Positions 46,664 through 59,947 of a DNA stretch of 64,000 nucleotides are shown here, one piece after another; within the stretch, counting starts at the first letter, position 1, and each line of letters starts with the position of its first letter. The position numbers were made by a program, and so were the translations under genes. The notes under the pieces were generated by a model. It was not told the DNA's origin, searched no databases, and was given only the letters and a program-made list of their open reading frames with translations. Origin of the DNA: Fragilariopsis cylindrus CCMP1102. Taxonomy: Eukaryota; Bacillariophyta; Bacillariophyceae; Bacillariales; Bacillariaceae. Location: positions 1-64,000 of the forward strand of contig FMBT01000355.1 of the NCBI GenBank assembly GCA_900095095.1. Direction: 5' to 3'.

Positions 46664-47395
46664 GGGGAATTGTTTGATAGATTGATGGTTGGCGATTATA
46701 TAATTTTTAATTGTTTGTAATTGTTTGTTTTATTCTTGTCGAAATTGTTTTTATGAGAAAATGAAACGATCTTCACAAAAAAGGTTGATGGTTTCTTGAC
46801 AACACAAGTACGAACCCCGATCTAGATCTGGGTTGGCGTTGTTTCAAATGTTTGTTGATTGATTTATTCTTTCGTGTGCGTGGGTGAGATGACTGATTGA
46901 GTGAGTAAGTTATAGTGTTCTCATCTCGCGAATGATACCTTTTTAGATTTTATACATTCTTGGATCGTCATCCAATGAAAACTAATCACTCAATATTTCA
47001 TTAATCTTGCGTGTGTTATGCGTTGTTCAGTATGACGTATTTACTTATTGTTTTTTTCTTGTTCAATCACACACATTGACAAACAGATGGATTTTACGAC
47101 TTGCTCAGGATTTCATCCAAGATTCAGAAATGGCCAACTGTGAGTGAGCGAGTCTTGACCAATACTAGCTTGTAGACTACTACAAGACAATGAAGACAAA
47201 AATACATCCATGAAAGAGATTAGATTCCCAGTAGAAAGTTCTAATCTTCTCGTATCACCTTTGCTTTATATACAAGTAGTCTATTATAAAATAGATACAA
47301 TAGCTTATATGTAGTATCTATTCCTATCGTAGGACATTATATACATTACATTGAGTCTGAGTATCAAAATTGGAGGTAATCTAGACAGAGTTATT
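46664..47395. other. Intergenic region
   Basis: About 730 bp with no supportable gene; upstream region of paralogue B and 3' flank of the SH3b-repeat gene. Confidence 0.5.
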
Positions 47396-50300
47396 CTATT
47401 TTAATCGTCGTGGCGGACTATCCCCAGGGGTATCGTTGTGAAATAGACGGGCAATGATCGTATTGTAGGCAATATCTTCCTGCTTGCTGCGTCCCGGTTT
47501 ACTAGGTCGACCTGCACCAGTCATGCGATGTCGAAGAGAATGGGGGATCATAAGAGATTCTCCATTACGACCAATATTGTGTGCCCAACCTTGACCATCT
47601 TTCAATCTTAGCCAAGCAATAGAGTCTTCTGGACTCGTGACTCTTTCGTTTACTAAAACGCTTTCCCCTCCAAGAAGTACTACACCAACTGTTTCGGCTT
47701 CAAAGGATGGTCCTTTTCGGATGGTAACTCTCGCATCCAAAACAACATTGTACCTCCAACCTTGTCGATGTCGCTCTATACGAGGTTCAGTAGCGCATTC
47801 ATCCAAACATAGTTCTCCATCTCCAGATACTTGAACCCATTCAGCTTGCGCAGTAAGACTGGAAAGGGGTCGCAACTCACCCGTATGAAGACGAACGTGG
47901 CGGTTCCTGTAAGTTTTGCAAATGATTCTTGCGTGGAATTATGTCGGAAAAAGGTAACAACCTCGGATGCACGAAGAAATTCGCCACATTCGAAACGAAA
48001 ATATACCCCATCGTCAGATTTGATGGATGACGCTCTCCTAGATGGACCCAGACGGACCTTTATACCTTTACGTTCCCGGACACGAAACCAAACCGATCCA
48101 AATCGAAATTCCGGAGGTGTACCGTTGCAACTACAGGCTTTCCGTTGACAAATCGTGGAATCCACCCTTGACCACCACGTAGCCGAGCAAATTCATTTTT
48201 GAAAAGATAGTGTTCCACATCAGAAGGATCTACCCACCGATCAACTTCCACACATGCGCCACAAGGGATTGTTGTTGATATACGTTTCGTTCACCAATAG
48301 GCGGTCGATGGTGATTACTTTGATGATCTGCTTTGCTTTCATTGGATTCCAATCCTCTCACCTTTCTTGGCGTTCGGAACATTGAATCCAAAAATGAACT
48401 ACCTACGGAGGATGCTACATCAGATCCTTGACTACTGATCCCTAATTTTAGCAATGGCAGCCCATTCGCACTACTTACAACTGAAGATCCAGCAGTGGAC
48501 GAAGTGGGGGATGTACCAGCATCAGATTCGGTATTTGAATTGGAGGTAGAGAGACTGAAACTCCAGCTCTAGTCATTACCCGAAGAAAAATTGTATCCTG
48601 ACGGTTATTCCCTGTCGAATTTCCAACTTCTTCGAATGCTTTAGTTGCTTCTCCTCCCGAGTGTAGGCTAATGAACCAGAATAGTTTCTATATTGATCAT
48701 TTAATTCGTCCTGTCGAGGAACGATTGCCCAACCACTATTATCTGAAAGCTTGATCAATCCAGCACCTTGACTGAATGCATTAGATGCCTCCAATCGTGT
48801 TGTTGCTTCGAAGACTGAACCACGAGGAAGTTTGCGCGCTTTTGTAATAGAATCAAAAATGGCTGGATTGCTAGTTTTGCTTGTCAATGTTGTTGTTTGA
48901 TGGTGACCAGTCATAGTTTGAAAGATAGACTGATTCCCGGCCTTACCGTACATTGCATCTTTCGTTGCAGGATATGTCGATGCTGAAAAATCATCATGAT
49001 GATGATGGTAGTGGTGGGAATCATGAGTACCATGAATAAGATTGTTCACTTGAAAATGGGGAGCATCCAAAATTTTGAGTCCACGAGGTGCATTAACTCT
49101 CATGAGGAAAAAAGACGGCTGATGAACGAAGATGAAGTAGTACTTCGAGCGATAGATCGGTCCGGACTCAAAGTTCCTCCGTATGATTTGTTCGTGTGAC
49201 AATCAATAGACGAGGCATCATCTGACAATAGAGATATATTAGAAGCCGGTGACATGATCGTTCTGGGTCATGATGTTGATGTTGCGAATTGTTCATACTT
49301 GTGGATGTATCGGTTAGGGCAGATGCATCATTGTTGTTGTTATTATTATTTCGATATTGCATAGACGGACCCACGACGTGACGAGGTAATGGAGTCGATT
49401 CGATGACACCACGTTTTCGTCTAGGTGGCCGATGACGACGATTGGCTGCAGAAATGGGTGTCGCTAATACTGATGACATGATAGTTCCAGATGTACCACG
49501 TGAAGTTACAGACAAACCACATTCATCCACTTCTTCGTTGGATATTTCTTTCATGAGTGGAATCCATGAACGACCACCAGAGTCATTGTTGTTGTTGTTG
49601 TTGTTGTGTGCCGATGATGACATTGGTATTATTTTCCTATCGGCTACCCAACCACGTCGTCTTTTCAATCTCAGAAATGAGATCAACGTGTTCTCTTTTT
49701 GATTTTCTTCTTCCTGTTGGACAACTCGAAGACAAACTTCATGGACACTACCAGGAATTAAAATACCTTTGGTTGGTGGGGCATCTAAACATGGTCCCGT
49801 TAAGATCGGTACCGGTGTTGAACAAACCACTTTATACATAAAACTTCCCTGTTCACATTTGGTACAATATTTGGCGGTATCGGTATTGCAATTCGGACAT
49901 GGCTTTGTTCGGAAAAGATATATCCATGATGAGAATTATGAGAATTATTATCATTGTTAATGATGCTGTTCTTGTTGTTGCCCTTGTCAGATGACAGCTC
50001 TTGTATTGCGACTGTATTTGTACTGCTGCTCGTGTTGTTGTTGCTGGTGTTGTTGTTGTCGGGTATAGGAAGTAAAGAAGAACACAACAAAGGTATGGCC
50101 ATACATTGTATATTTCCTCGTTTAGGTGTCATGTTATTTACATTTACATCGCTGTTATTGTTATTATTACTAGATTCTTCTTCATTCGCAGCATCAAATG
50201 CATAACCTCCTGTTAAAACTCGATCGACTCTGATGACTTTTCTCATTTTGATATTACTATTACTATTATCAGGCATCATCGTCGCCGACACTAGGTTGTT

Positions 50301-51590
50301 GTCATGCGATGATGCAGCAGTTGTTGTCGAATTTTCTGTTATAGCAGTATTATTAGTAAAAGTAGAAATAGTATCATAAGCAGCAGCAGGTCGTTGATAT
50401 GTTTGATGTGTAGCTAAAGATGAACAAACGGAACCTGTTCCGGATACCAAGGATCGTGGTGGTGAATATGGTGGTTGTTCCTGATGATGTTGTTGGTGTT
50501 CTTTTCCTCCCCGTAACAATACTCCCGCTAAAATCGGCGAATCAACAGCTGAACCTAATCGACGAGGAGAAGATAAAGAAGAATTTGTTTTTATTTTTGT
50601 TGGATGATGATGATATTTGTTGCTGTTGTTGTTGTTGTTGTGATGATGCCGTGATATCTTCGATAAGTCTTTCACTACTACTAGCAATTATTTCCCCAAA
50701 TCCTAAATATTTCCCTGATTTCTTTTCTTTAGTATTAGTACTAGTAGTAATATCAGTTGGTTCATTTGATAAAAGAGCAACCACTCCACGATATACTATT
50801 CGATAGTAGCGTATTGTTGGTTCTTCTTCTACGTCTTCGTCTTCTTGATCTTGTTGTTGTTGATGTTGCAATCCCTCTAATTTATGTTGTTGTCGTTCTC
50901 CATCCATTTTCAAGTGAAGCGGTTGGCGTTGATATTGACGTTGACCTCGTTGACGTTCAGGAGTTGAAAACGATGATGATAATGATGATGATGATGATGG
51001 CTTCAGCTCATCAGTAGATTTTATTATTTTGCTTCTATTTCTGTTGATAATCTTAACGCGATCTATTCTTTTTCGCGTCGTCGTTTCTATTTCATCATTA
51101 ACAATAATATCATCGGCGGTGGTGTCGTAGTTTGCATTACGTGTATTTATATTTGGTTTAAGTGACGGGGGTGATACTGGTTTTCTGTCGTTATCGTTAT
51201 CGTTCTCATCGTTCTCATCTTCGTCAATGGGAATTTCTGGAGCGTCACCGGTATCGACGGCAGTTTTTGTACTACTTGCGGTATTACTTGTACTAGTATT
51301 AGTACTCACTTTCTTATTCGGACTACTTGGATAATAACCTGCTTTATTATTGTTCTGCTGCTTATTTGGACTTGTTCTTGCTATTTTTCTAGTAATTCTG
51401 TCCGACGTTTTGTCCCATTAAACCTTCGTTGATAATAATTACTACTACTACTACCGGTATTCGAGGATGATGAAGGTGAAGGTGAAGCAGAAGTAGTCGA
51501 AAGAGTTGCAGTCGATCCGGTCGTTGATGATGATGGTGGTTGTATCAAACCAGCTGACGATGATGATTTTTCCGTTTCTGACGATTCCAT
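47396..51590 (-). CDS. Large SH3b-repeat protein, frame broken many times
   Basis: About 4.2 kb, near 1,400 codons, starting at the ATG of MESSETEKSSS and ending at a clean stop. The N-terminal third is Ser/Thr/Asn/Gln-rich. Repeated SH3b-like units follow, seen as YYRIVYRGVVALLS (about 50810), YKVVCSTPVPILTGP with RRGWVADRK (about 49835-49640), MRVNAPRGLKILDAP (about 49100), WFRVRERKGIKVRLGPS (about 48085), and YNVVLDARVTIRKGPSF with WLRLKDGQGWAHNI (about 47775-47575). Such units bind peptides or cell-wall-type glycans. The frame changes at least ten times, mostly by one base, but every neighbouring segment continues the same protein. This could be poor base calling or a young pseudogene. 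No localisation signal seen at the start. Confidence 0.62.
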
Positions 51591-53474
51591 ATTCAAAATA
51601 ATGTATTAACACAAGCCCATGCAATGTAGTATATCTGGGGAAGAGAACCCACGGGATCGATGAAGATAGTTTATTCGAAGTTAGGAAGTGTATTAGTGTA
51701 TATTGCAATGAATAGTATTTTTTTTTCAACAACGATACTATTAACGTTACTGTTAGCATATATGTATCATCAACCAATATACAATTTTTTACCAACACAT
51801 ACATATGCACTGTAGTACAAAACACATTCAACAACGACCACTAAAAACAAAACACTTACATAGCAATTTTAAGAAAAAATGAGGCGTCCAACGACAACGG
51901 ACAGTTTTTAAGCACACTTTGTCACATCCCACGTTACGTTACTACTACCACCTACTAGCTTGGTGTTCCAATTGACACCATGACCAATCAATATATATTA
52001 CATCAGTAATATAATTGTATTGCCATTGTCTATCTAGCCTATCTGTTTAAAGTTGCTGTATCATGGCTTATATTGAATGTAAAAAGTAAAAGTAGAAGCA
52101 CGACTTTCTTTCCACATATTTCACAGCCCCCAATTATGGGTATTTTTGTGCATCTATAGATCTGTTGTTTTTGGCACCCTATCCTAGCCTCCATCATCTA
52201 TCTGTTGCTGTTTGGTATACTATGCCTGAATTCGCCCTTTTCTAAGTTCACATTGCATCATGTACCTTGCGCAATTACATACCTGTTGATAATGGGTCCT
52301 CTCTTCATATACCAATACCAATATCTATATTTCGTCTTATAAGTTTGTATAAAACAGATGGATATCCATGGAGGTTCAATTTATTACATTTCCATTTTCA
52401 TGATGATGGGTATAATTTTCCATTCAATTCGTAGTAATTTTCCTGTCGCGAGGTATCGTGCACAGTAACTAATTGCCTACCTACAGTGTGACTTGGAACT
52501 AGCCAGTAGGTGATATATTACATGTGAATAAAACCTTACAATTGCATTTAAAAAAATCACATCAAATATCGACCATGCATGTATAGTATATTGCCATCCC
52601 AAGCTAACACAACAATAACAAGAATTTCTCAAATGTCCAAAATAATATGATGATGAGTTTACTTTTTGCTTGGTGCAAATGTGATGTAATGTAACAGTTC
52701 CATTGAAATGAACTGACCCTCCTGAGGAGGAGAGATGCAGGGAATACAAATATCTTCCAGTTATATACACAACACAACATAAGATAACCTTTTTTTCCTC
52801 TTCCTTCTCCATTGTGATCCAATGATAGAGTAAACAAGAAAAAAAATTGAGATTACTACTTACTTTTTGCTGCTTCTAAATTTAGCTAATAATAATGTAA
52901 CAATAAAAGTTCCATTCTATTGAACAATTTGATTTGACTACACTTTGAATACTTTATTTGTTCTTCATATCATATATATAACACTGTACTTGATGTGTAT
53001 GTATGTAATTCGATAATGTTGCATGTACTATCCATAATATAATATAATAGAGTCGTAGGCAGTTATTTATTTATTTTCGCGCCTTCACCGCGGAAATCAA
53101 ATCCACGCATGCATCAGCACTGCCTTTTAGCTTTTTATATACAGCGCATCATTGCTGCTAGTTGATTGTGTACGGTATTTTTACGTCACACCTACCTACA
53201 GTACATTTGTGTGTATGGATCATGTGACTTGATGGATTCATAATATTCTCAGCTTCTCTTCCGCCCACGACAATATATCAGATTTCAGGTCTCAAGACCA
53301 TTGCCATTACAATATAACTTTGCCAACGATTGCTTACTAGAAAGGTAGCCATAGACTATTGTTATTGTGAAATCACTAACGCTAACTTCAATCTTATTGA
53401 ATTGAATTGAATTGACGTGACTTGACTCACTCACTAAAACAAGTAAACGTAAACGTAAAAGTATCAGTATAGTA
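51591..53474. other. Long intergenic region
   Basis: Nearly 1.9 kb between divergent genes (SH3b protein and MRE11). Open frames on the minus strand near 52477-52837 and 53285-53614 show no family resemblance. No repeat or RNA gene recognised. Confidence 0.5.
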
Positions 53475-56400
53475 TGCCGTATCATTCCTCCGACGAAGAA
53501 GAAATGAATACGACCAGCACAGGTGGTGATGCTAGCACTACAATTAGTAGACGAGGTCGTCGTCCAGTTGGTGGACGTCGTACACGTCGTCGTCGTGGTG
53601 ATGATCCGATTCAAGTGATGATGATGATAATGCTGATGATGAGGAAGTAGATCTTGATCGTCTTAAAAAAAAATCTACTACTACTACAGAAATGATGGCC
53701 GATAACAATAACAATAATGACATAAGCAAAGATCAGCAAGACCAGCAAGACGACGAAGAAATGATACCACCACCATCTCAACAACAAGACGATTCATCAT
53801 TTACTGGACAAACACAAACCCAGACACAGACCAGGTGGCGCGGTTGGTGGTGGTAGAAATGGTCAATCACAGGCAACTACTACTCCTACACAAGAAGGAG
53901 GTACACAAACACAAGATATTCCACCACCACATGGATTAATAATTGGTGATGCTGATATAATACATTACGTATACTACTATCAACAGATAATCATTTAGGG
54001 TATGCTGAAGATGATAATATACGTGGCAATGATTCATTTGCTGCATTAGAGGAAGTTTTATTCTTAGCAAAAGAATATAGATGTGATATGGTATTATTAG
54101 CTGGTGATTTATTTCATCATAATCGACCGACACGACGGACATTATATAAAACAAGTAAGTATAACTTGTAAGCTTATGTAACAACAATAAGTAATTCTTG
54201 GTACCGTTCTATTTCTAAATTTATTATTCGATTTTCTTTTCTTTGTATCTTATCTTTTATGATACAATTATCAGTGGATATCTTCAAACGATATTGTATG
54301 GGACCTGGTGCTATTCAAGTTCAGATCGTTTCTGGATCAGCTGATGATGCTACTGCTGCTGTTGCTGCTGCAGGAAGAGGTGGTGGTGGTGGTGGTGGTG
54401 GTGGTGCAACAAATAAAAATACTAATACTAATAGTCCATTTGTTCGTGGATATGTTAATTACGAAGATGAAAATTATTCTGTTGATTTACCTGTATTTTC
54501 TATACATGGTAATCATGATGATCCAAGTCGTGATGGTGGAAATTCTGAATTATATGCTGCATTAGATTTATTAGATGTATCAAATCTTGTTAATTACTTT
54601 GGTAAACAACAGGATGCAAAAGATATACGTGTTGATCCTATTTTATTGAAAAAAGGAACAACACAAGTTGCATTATATGGATTAGGTAGTATGCGTGATG
54701 AACGATTAAATCGTATGTGGCGTGGTGAACATTTAACATTTTCACGTCCCGCAGAACAAGATCCTAATAACAACAAGAATGGTGGTGGTGGTGGTAATAA
54801 TGGTAATGATGATCCAGCACAGCAATGGTTTAATATATTCGCATTACATCAAAATCGTGATCGTGGTCGTGGTGCAAAGAATTGTATCAAAGAAGATATG
54901 ATACCAGATTGGATGGATTTTATTTGTTGGGGTCATGAACATGAATGTGATATTGAAGTTACAGAAAGTGTTGTTGGTACATTCCGTATTAGTCAACCAG
55001 GATCGTCTGTTGCAACATCATTAGTTGAAGGTGAATCGATGAGAAAAAAAATTGGTATATTAGATATCCGTGAAGGTCAGTTCCGATTAACAGCAATACC
55101 ATTAACACAGGTTCGATCATTCGTTTTGGGTACAGTACGTTTAGCAGATGAACGAAATCTTGATCCTGATGAACCAAAAGTTGATACGAAGGTATCGAAA
55201 TTATTAGAAGATAAAGTTCGTGTTCTTATTCATGATGCACGAGAAAAACGACGTGAACTTCTAATTGATGCTGAAGAGGGTGGGAATGTTTTAGCTAAGT
55301 ATTATAACAACAGCAACGACGATGGCATCGCAGGTATACCTTTGAAACATACCTTACACAAAGAAGACGAAGTTTTGGTGCGATTGAAGGTTGATCATAC
55401 AGGATTTGCGGCCGTGAATAGTCAACGATTTGGGGCTAAGTTCGTTGGAGAGACTGCCAATCCGGTAAGTATGTTATATGTAATGCATATATGCGAGTGA
55501 TCGACACATATACTTATGCATATGTACTATGTGTTGTTCGATGTGTTTGCGTGACAACAACTAATACCCACTGCTTATCAATCTTACATTCTTCCCACAC
55601 CCTTATAATTATAATATTTGTTATAATCGTCGTCCTGCAATTGTATATGAAGTCGGATATTCTTTTGTTCACTCGTAAGAGGTCCGAAAGTAAGTCCCAA
55701 ACTAAGTCAATGAAGGAAGTCAAACCAATTGAGCCAGGTGATGTAGAAGAAATGGACATCGAAGAATTGATTGTGGAACAATTCGAAGCGTCGAATACTA
55801 GATTGGAACTTTTTGATGACAAAAAGATCTCTTTGGCGTTGGATGCATACGTTGGTAAATCTGAAGCTCGGGCAATCAACGAAGCACTTGAAAAACTCCT
55901 AGGTAAACAACAAAATAGATTATTCAAATCCGGGGTAGACACTGCTGCGGAAGGCTTAGGAAAAGTCAAACCAGAAGATGCTGATGATAAGCCTGATATG
56001 GGAAAGAAGAAGAAAGGGAAAAAGACCAAACGAACAAAATCTGAGGATTATGACGAAGAAGAGGAGGATGCCGAGCAAAGTTTCGAAGACAACGACATGA
56101 TGGAGGAAGACCCGCCACCGAAATCGCGTTCGACCAAGAAGGGAACACAAAGTTCCACCAGCTCGAGAAAGCGAAAGGATTCCTCCTATTATGAGGAAGA
56201 GGAAGACGACGACGAATCTGCCGACGATGTTGCCGATACTCCAAAATCCAAGTCTAGACCTACGAAATCCCGGGATGGTGGGGGTAAAGGCCGCAAAACT
56301 GCAGCAAAACGTACTCAAGAAAGTGAAGAGGATGACAGTGACATTCAGGTGGTCGACCCACCAGCGCGCAATCGTGGTGCTAAAAAACGGACAACGAAGA

Positions 56401-56789
56401 AACCGGTTAACTACTCGATGAATGAATCTGACGATGACGATGACGACGAGCTTATTGTCGTTGATGACTCTGACGATTCTCCTCAACTGAAAAAGAAAAT
56501 GGGCAGAGGCAAGGCGGTAGTAGCGGCGAAAAAGAACACAAAAAAATCGTCTACTAGCACTAACAAGAGAGGTAGAGACAGAACTGATAGTAATCTAGCC
56601 CAATCTCAGTTGTCTTTTACATCTATCAAGCGCAAGGAACCCAAAAGTACTAAGAGGAAGACGACTGCTCGAAAGAGAAATAACGTTGATAGCGATGACG
56701 ATGATAACTTTCAACCAGCGGGACGAAGTTACGAAGACGATGATGATGATTGGGGGACTGCTCAATCCAATACCGCAAGCACTTTCTAA
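53475..56789 (+). CDS. MRE11: MRE11 double-strand-break repair nuclease (frame breaks in the N-terminus)
   Basis: Exons 53475-54154, 54275-55464 and 55653-56789, with the Met of KTMDIFKRY split across the first intron; about 1,000 aa. MRE11 with RAD50 and NBS1 resects and signals DNA breaks in the nucleus. The phosphoesterase motifs are complete: STDNHLGYAEDD, LLAGDLFHHNRP, FSIHGNHDDP, FALHQNRDRG and CWGHEHECDIE, followed by the capping domain (QPGSSVATSLVEGE). The C-terminus is acidic and basic in blocks and holds a PCNA-box-like SQLSFTSIK. A Gln/Asp-rich N-terminal extension of about 150 aa precedes the nuclease domain. Three single-base breaks (about 53613, 53830 and 53958), two of them in A runs, interrupt this extension and the entry into the nuclease domain; the rest is clean. 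Confidence 0.9.
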
Positions 56790-57838
56790 TAGTAGCTAAA
56801 ATTAAATAAATACAAGTGCTAGGAAACTGGTTGTGATGGCAATTTCCCATTAACACTTCGGCTCTTTTCCTTCTTGTTCTTCAGTATAGTCTTGATTGTT
56901 TGGCAAACTTTTTACGCTGCGAAATGTTCTACTAGCGCCTCCATAAATGTTCGACCTGGAACATCGCCCGCTTTTGGTGCCTCAACTACTGGGTGCTTAC
57001 ACTTTTCCAGTGTCTGGACTGCTACATCGGATTTGACTACGAATATGTAGCGGAAATGTTTTTGTACGAAGTTGCTCATGGGCAAGAGATTTTGCCCAAA
57101 CAAATGCTGTGTCTGGAAATTTTCGAAGGACGTTTCAAAATGATCGACTACTACGAAATGAGGGATTGGTCGTATAGGTAGCCCAATTGATACAAGAATT
57201 TAATGCCAGCGTTGTTCAAACCAGTATGTTCTGATATTTCGTTCAACTTCTTGTTGAACTTGACCCCGTCGATCCCCATGATTCAAATGTTGTCCATCAG
57301 CAAATGATTGCTGATTGGCAGCAGTGTATCCATTTGAGTACAGGGCATCCATCCAAAAAGATTTAATCTTAAGGATCGCATGAATAGTATCTTCGTGGAA
57401 AAAAATGGTTAAAATAGAAGAAACAAATTACAAGCAGTAGCTTCTGTAAAAAAAAAAAATTTGAAAAAAGAAGACAATTTTTTTTTGACAATGTATCAAC
57501 AATAATTTTCTGTATTTTTATTTTATTTTGTTATCTTTATTCGGATATGATATTCTATTATTTTTCCCAATATTGAATAATTTATTTTTTTGTCATACAG
57601 AGATACGAAAAATGAGACCTTACATATATGGAAAATCATAAGATAATAATGCATCGTCCAAAAGCCAACGATAGACTAAATCAACTCAGACCATCCCCCC
57701 AAATCAGATTTGACCGATTATATTATATAATAAAATATTCAACCGAAATGATCCATGGTATGGATGGATGTTATAATTTCAATACACTTCATTGCGTATA
57801 TTATATTTCTGGTCCGTCCGAGAATGGGATTTTGTTGC
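56790..57838. other. Intergenic region
   Basis: About 1 kb between convergent MRE11 and the dehydratase gene. A 63-codon minus-strand frame at 56912-57103 is too weak to call. Long A and T runs lie at 57448-57490. Confidence 0.5.
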
Positions 57839-59328
57839 TTATTTTCCAAGATCCGTTGTGACACTTTCAGGTTGGATAGGATCCAACATACGAGGATGGG
57901 CCACCAAGGCATTTTCGATATTACCGTACCGGCTGGTAAATTCTTTATACCAATCGACGGTGGTTTTCAATCCCTCCTCCCATGACATTTCTTCGGTCCA
58001 ACCAAGTTCATGCAACTTGGAGGAATTAATTGTGTATCGCAAATCATTAAATTGACGATCAGGAACGTACGTGATGTATTCATCTTCCTTGTCTTCAAGT
58101 CCAAAGATTTTCAACAAGGTTTTGGCAACTTTGACATTGGAAACCTCATTGTCTCCACCAATATTGTACACATGACCTGGAAGTCCCTTGTGCCTGTTGG
58201 AAGAAAAAAAAGAGGAAGAAAAACAATTAATTAATTAATTAATACAACTCAATTAAAAAATAAATAAAACGAAGATCGAACACACACACACACACACAAT
58301 TTTATTTTTGTTTCTTTTGATTCGATTCTTTTTTACTACTTACAAGATTGTTTCAAATGCAGCTGCAACATCGGTAACGTATAAAAAGTTACGAGTGTTA
58401 GTTCCGTCACCATGTAAAGTTAATTTCTTTCCACTCATCAATTGATTAGTAAATTTAGGAATTAACTTTTCAGGAAATTGATGTGGCCCGTACACATTAT
58501 TTCCACGAGTGATCAAACATGGTAGTTTGAAACTACGAAAGTAGGATTTGACTAAAAATTCCGCACCGGCCTTCGTGGCGGCGTACGGATTTGTTGGTTC
58601 CAGAATATGTTCCTCCGTCATCGGATCCGTTTCAAAATCTTCACCTTCACCGTATACCTCATCGGTAGAAACATGAATGAACCGTTTAATGGTTGGACAA
58701 TTTTTAGCACATTCTAACAGAACATGGGTACCGTAAATGTTCGATTGAGTAAATGCCAATGAGTTACCGAAAGAATTGTCGACATGGGTCTGTGCCGCAA
58801 AATGCATAATGGTATCAATGTTTTCCTCCAGGAGTGCATATGTGACAAGATCAGCAGTGGCAATATCACCCTTAATAAATTTAAAGTTTTTTAATCCTTT
58901 TAATTCACCAAGATTTTCTAAACAACTGCAATAATCCAAACGATCGTACACAACAATGTTGTATTCGGGGTACTTTTTACAAAGCTTAATAGCGACGTGG
59001 GAGCCAATGAAACCTATAATATTATTATTAATTATTAATTATTTTATTATTATTCATAATGTAGAATCAATAAATGAATAAATCAGATGTCGATGAAGCA
59101 GAAGAAAATGCGTGAGCGACAAAAGAACGTAAAAGGCAAAATATTTTTATTCTTCATCCGTCGTCTTATTACGTCGTCGGTCATTTCCGATCATAACGAA
59201 GGGAAAGAAAACAAGAAAACGACGACGACGCTTGTCAAATTATTTATGTATTCTCGGTCGTACGTACCTGCTCCTCCAGTCAAGAAAATATTCTTGGGTA
59301 CATAATGTGCATCTGCTTCTTCGGACAT
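57839..59328 (-). CDS. dTDP-glucose (or UDP-glucose) 4,6-dehydratase
   Basis: Three exons: 59328-59268, 59013-58344 and 58193-57839, with phase-correct joins, 361 aa, the normal RmlB length. An extended short-chain dehydrogenase: the NAD-binding glycine loop LTGGAGFIGSH is built across the first intron. Then come HFAAQTHVDNSFGN, HVSTDEVYGE, the catalytic YxxxK in NPYAATKAG, RGNNVYGPHQFPEKLIP, and the substrate-side HGDGTNTRNFLYV. It makes the 4-keto-6-deoxy-glucose nucleotide that leads to rhamnose and related sugars; dTDP versus UDP cannot be decided. No targeting sequence, so cytosolic. Clean frame. It supplies sugar for glycan synthesis, like the glycosyltransferases in this window. Confidence 0.92.
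58202..58343 (-). repeat. Simple repeats inside an intron
   Basis: The second dehydratase intron contains a TTAATTAATTAATTAAT tract and a (CA)n run of about 20 bases near 58280-58300. Confidence 0.8.
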
Positions 59329-59684
59329 GGTTCGATGTATGTATTTTAATTGAATTTTATTAGAACGAGATGAAGAAATTAAATTTTATGAAACAATGCG
59401 ACTGTGCCTTTTTTGTTTGTTTTGCCAACAAAAAAAAGATTTCTTTTGATAAACCACCACAAAACCCTACCAAGAAACCCTCTTCAACCTGAAAACCTTC
59501 GCATTATTCGGGTCATTCATTAAAATTTTGTCCGAACCATGACTCAACGGTAATATTTTGGGGAGTCTTGGCAAGTAATTAGATTTTTTGAGGGACTCGT
59601 TACGTACTACGACTTGTATGTAGGAGTGATACGACGTAACTATCTTGCTTCAACTTCCTGATTATCAGTTTGAAAATATTATAC

Positions 59685-59947
59685 TGCCATGAAAGGTTGA
59701 AGATGATCCCGTTTTTGTCATCAATACTGCAGATTGTCTCTCGGCCTTGACAAGTAAACGATTGCCTTCTAAATACGTGCATCGTGTTATGCCTCAGGAG
59801 GATATCAACCCTCGAAATTGCCTTGCGCTGTTCGTTGGGATTAAAGGGGAAGAGAAACCAATAATTTATGGTAAAGTGATGTCTTATGAAACTTGGCGTA
59901 AGAGGAGGATTGAGGAATCACAGAGTGTACTATGTAGTAACAAATGA
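59685..59947 (+). pseudogene. C-terminal fragment of a 2-oxoglutarate/Fe(II) oxygenase-like protein
   Basis: About 85 codons: VEDDPVFVINTADCLSALTS, KRLPSKYVHRVMPQEDINPR, NCLALFVGIKGEEKPIIYG. This is the layout of the C-terminal jelly-roll part of isopenicillin-N-synthase-type oxygenases (INTADCL..LTNGRLPS..HRV...R..L.LF), including the distal metal-ligand His of HRV. The upstream half of the family (HxD motif) is absent, with stops immediately before it. It looks like a remnant of a gene now lost, or one exon of a gene I cannot see. Confidence 0.45.

Noticed and set aside
51591-53474. Minus-strand frames of about 110 codons near 52477 and 53285
   Set aside because: Hydrophobic, Tyr/Ser-rich random-looking chains with no start context or family resemblance.
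55956-56486. Arg/Val-rich minus-strand frame of 176 codons
   Set aside because: Antisense shadow of the Lys/Asp/Glu-rich MRE11 tail.
56912-57181. Small overlapping frames on both strands (63 and 62 codons)
   Set aside because: Mutually antisense, no clear family and no splice context; too weak to call a gene.
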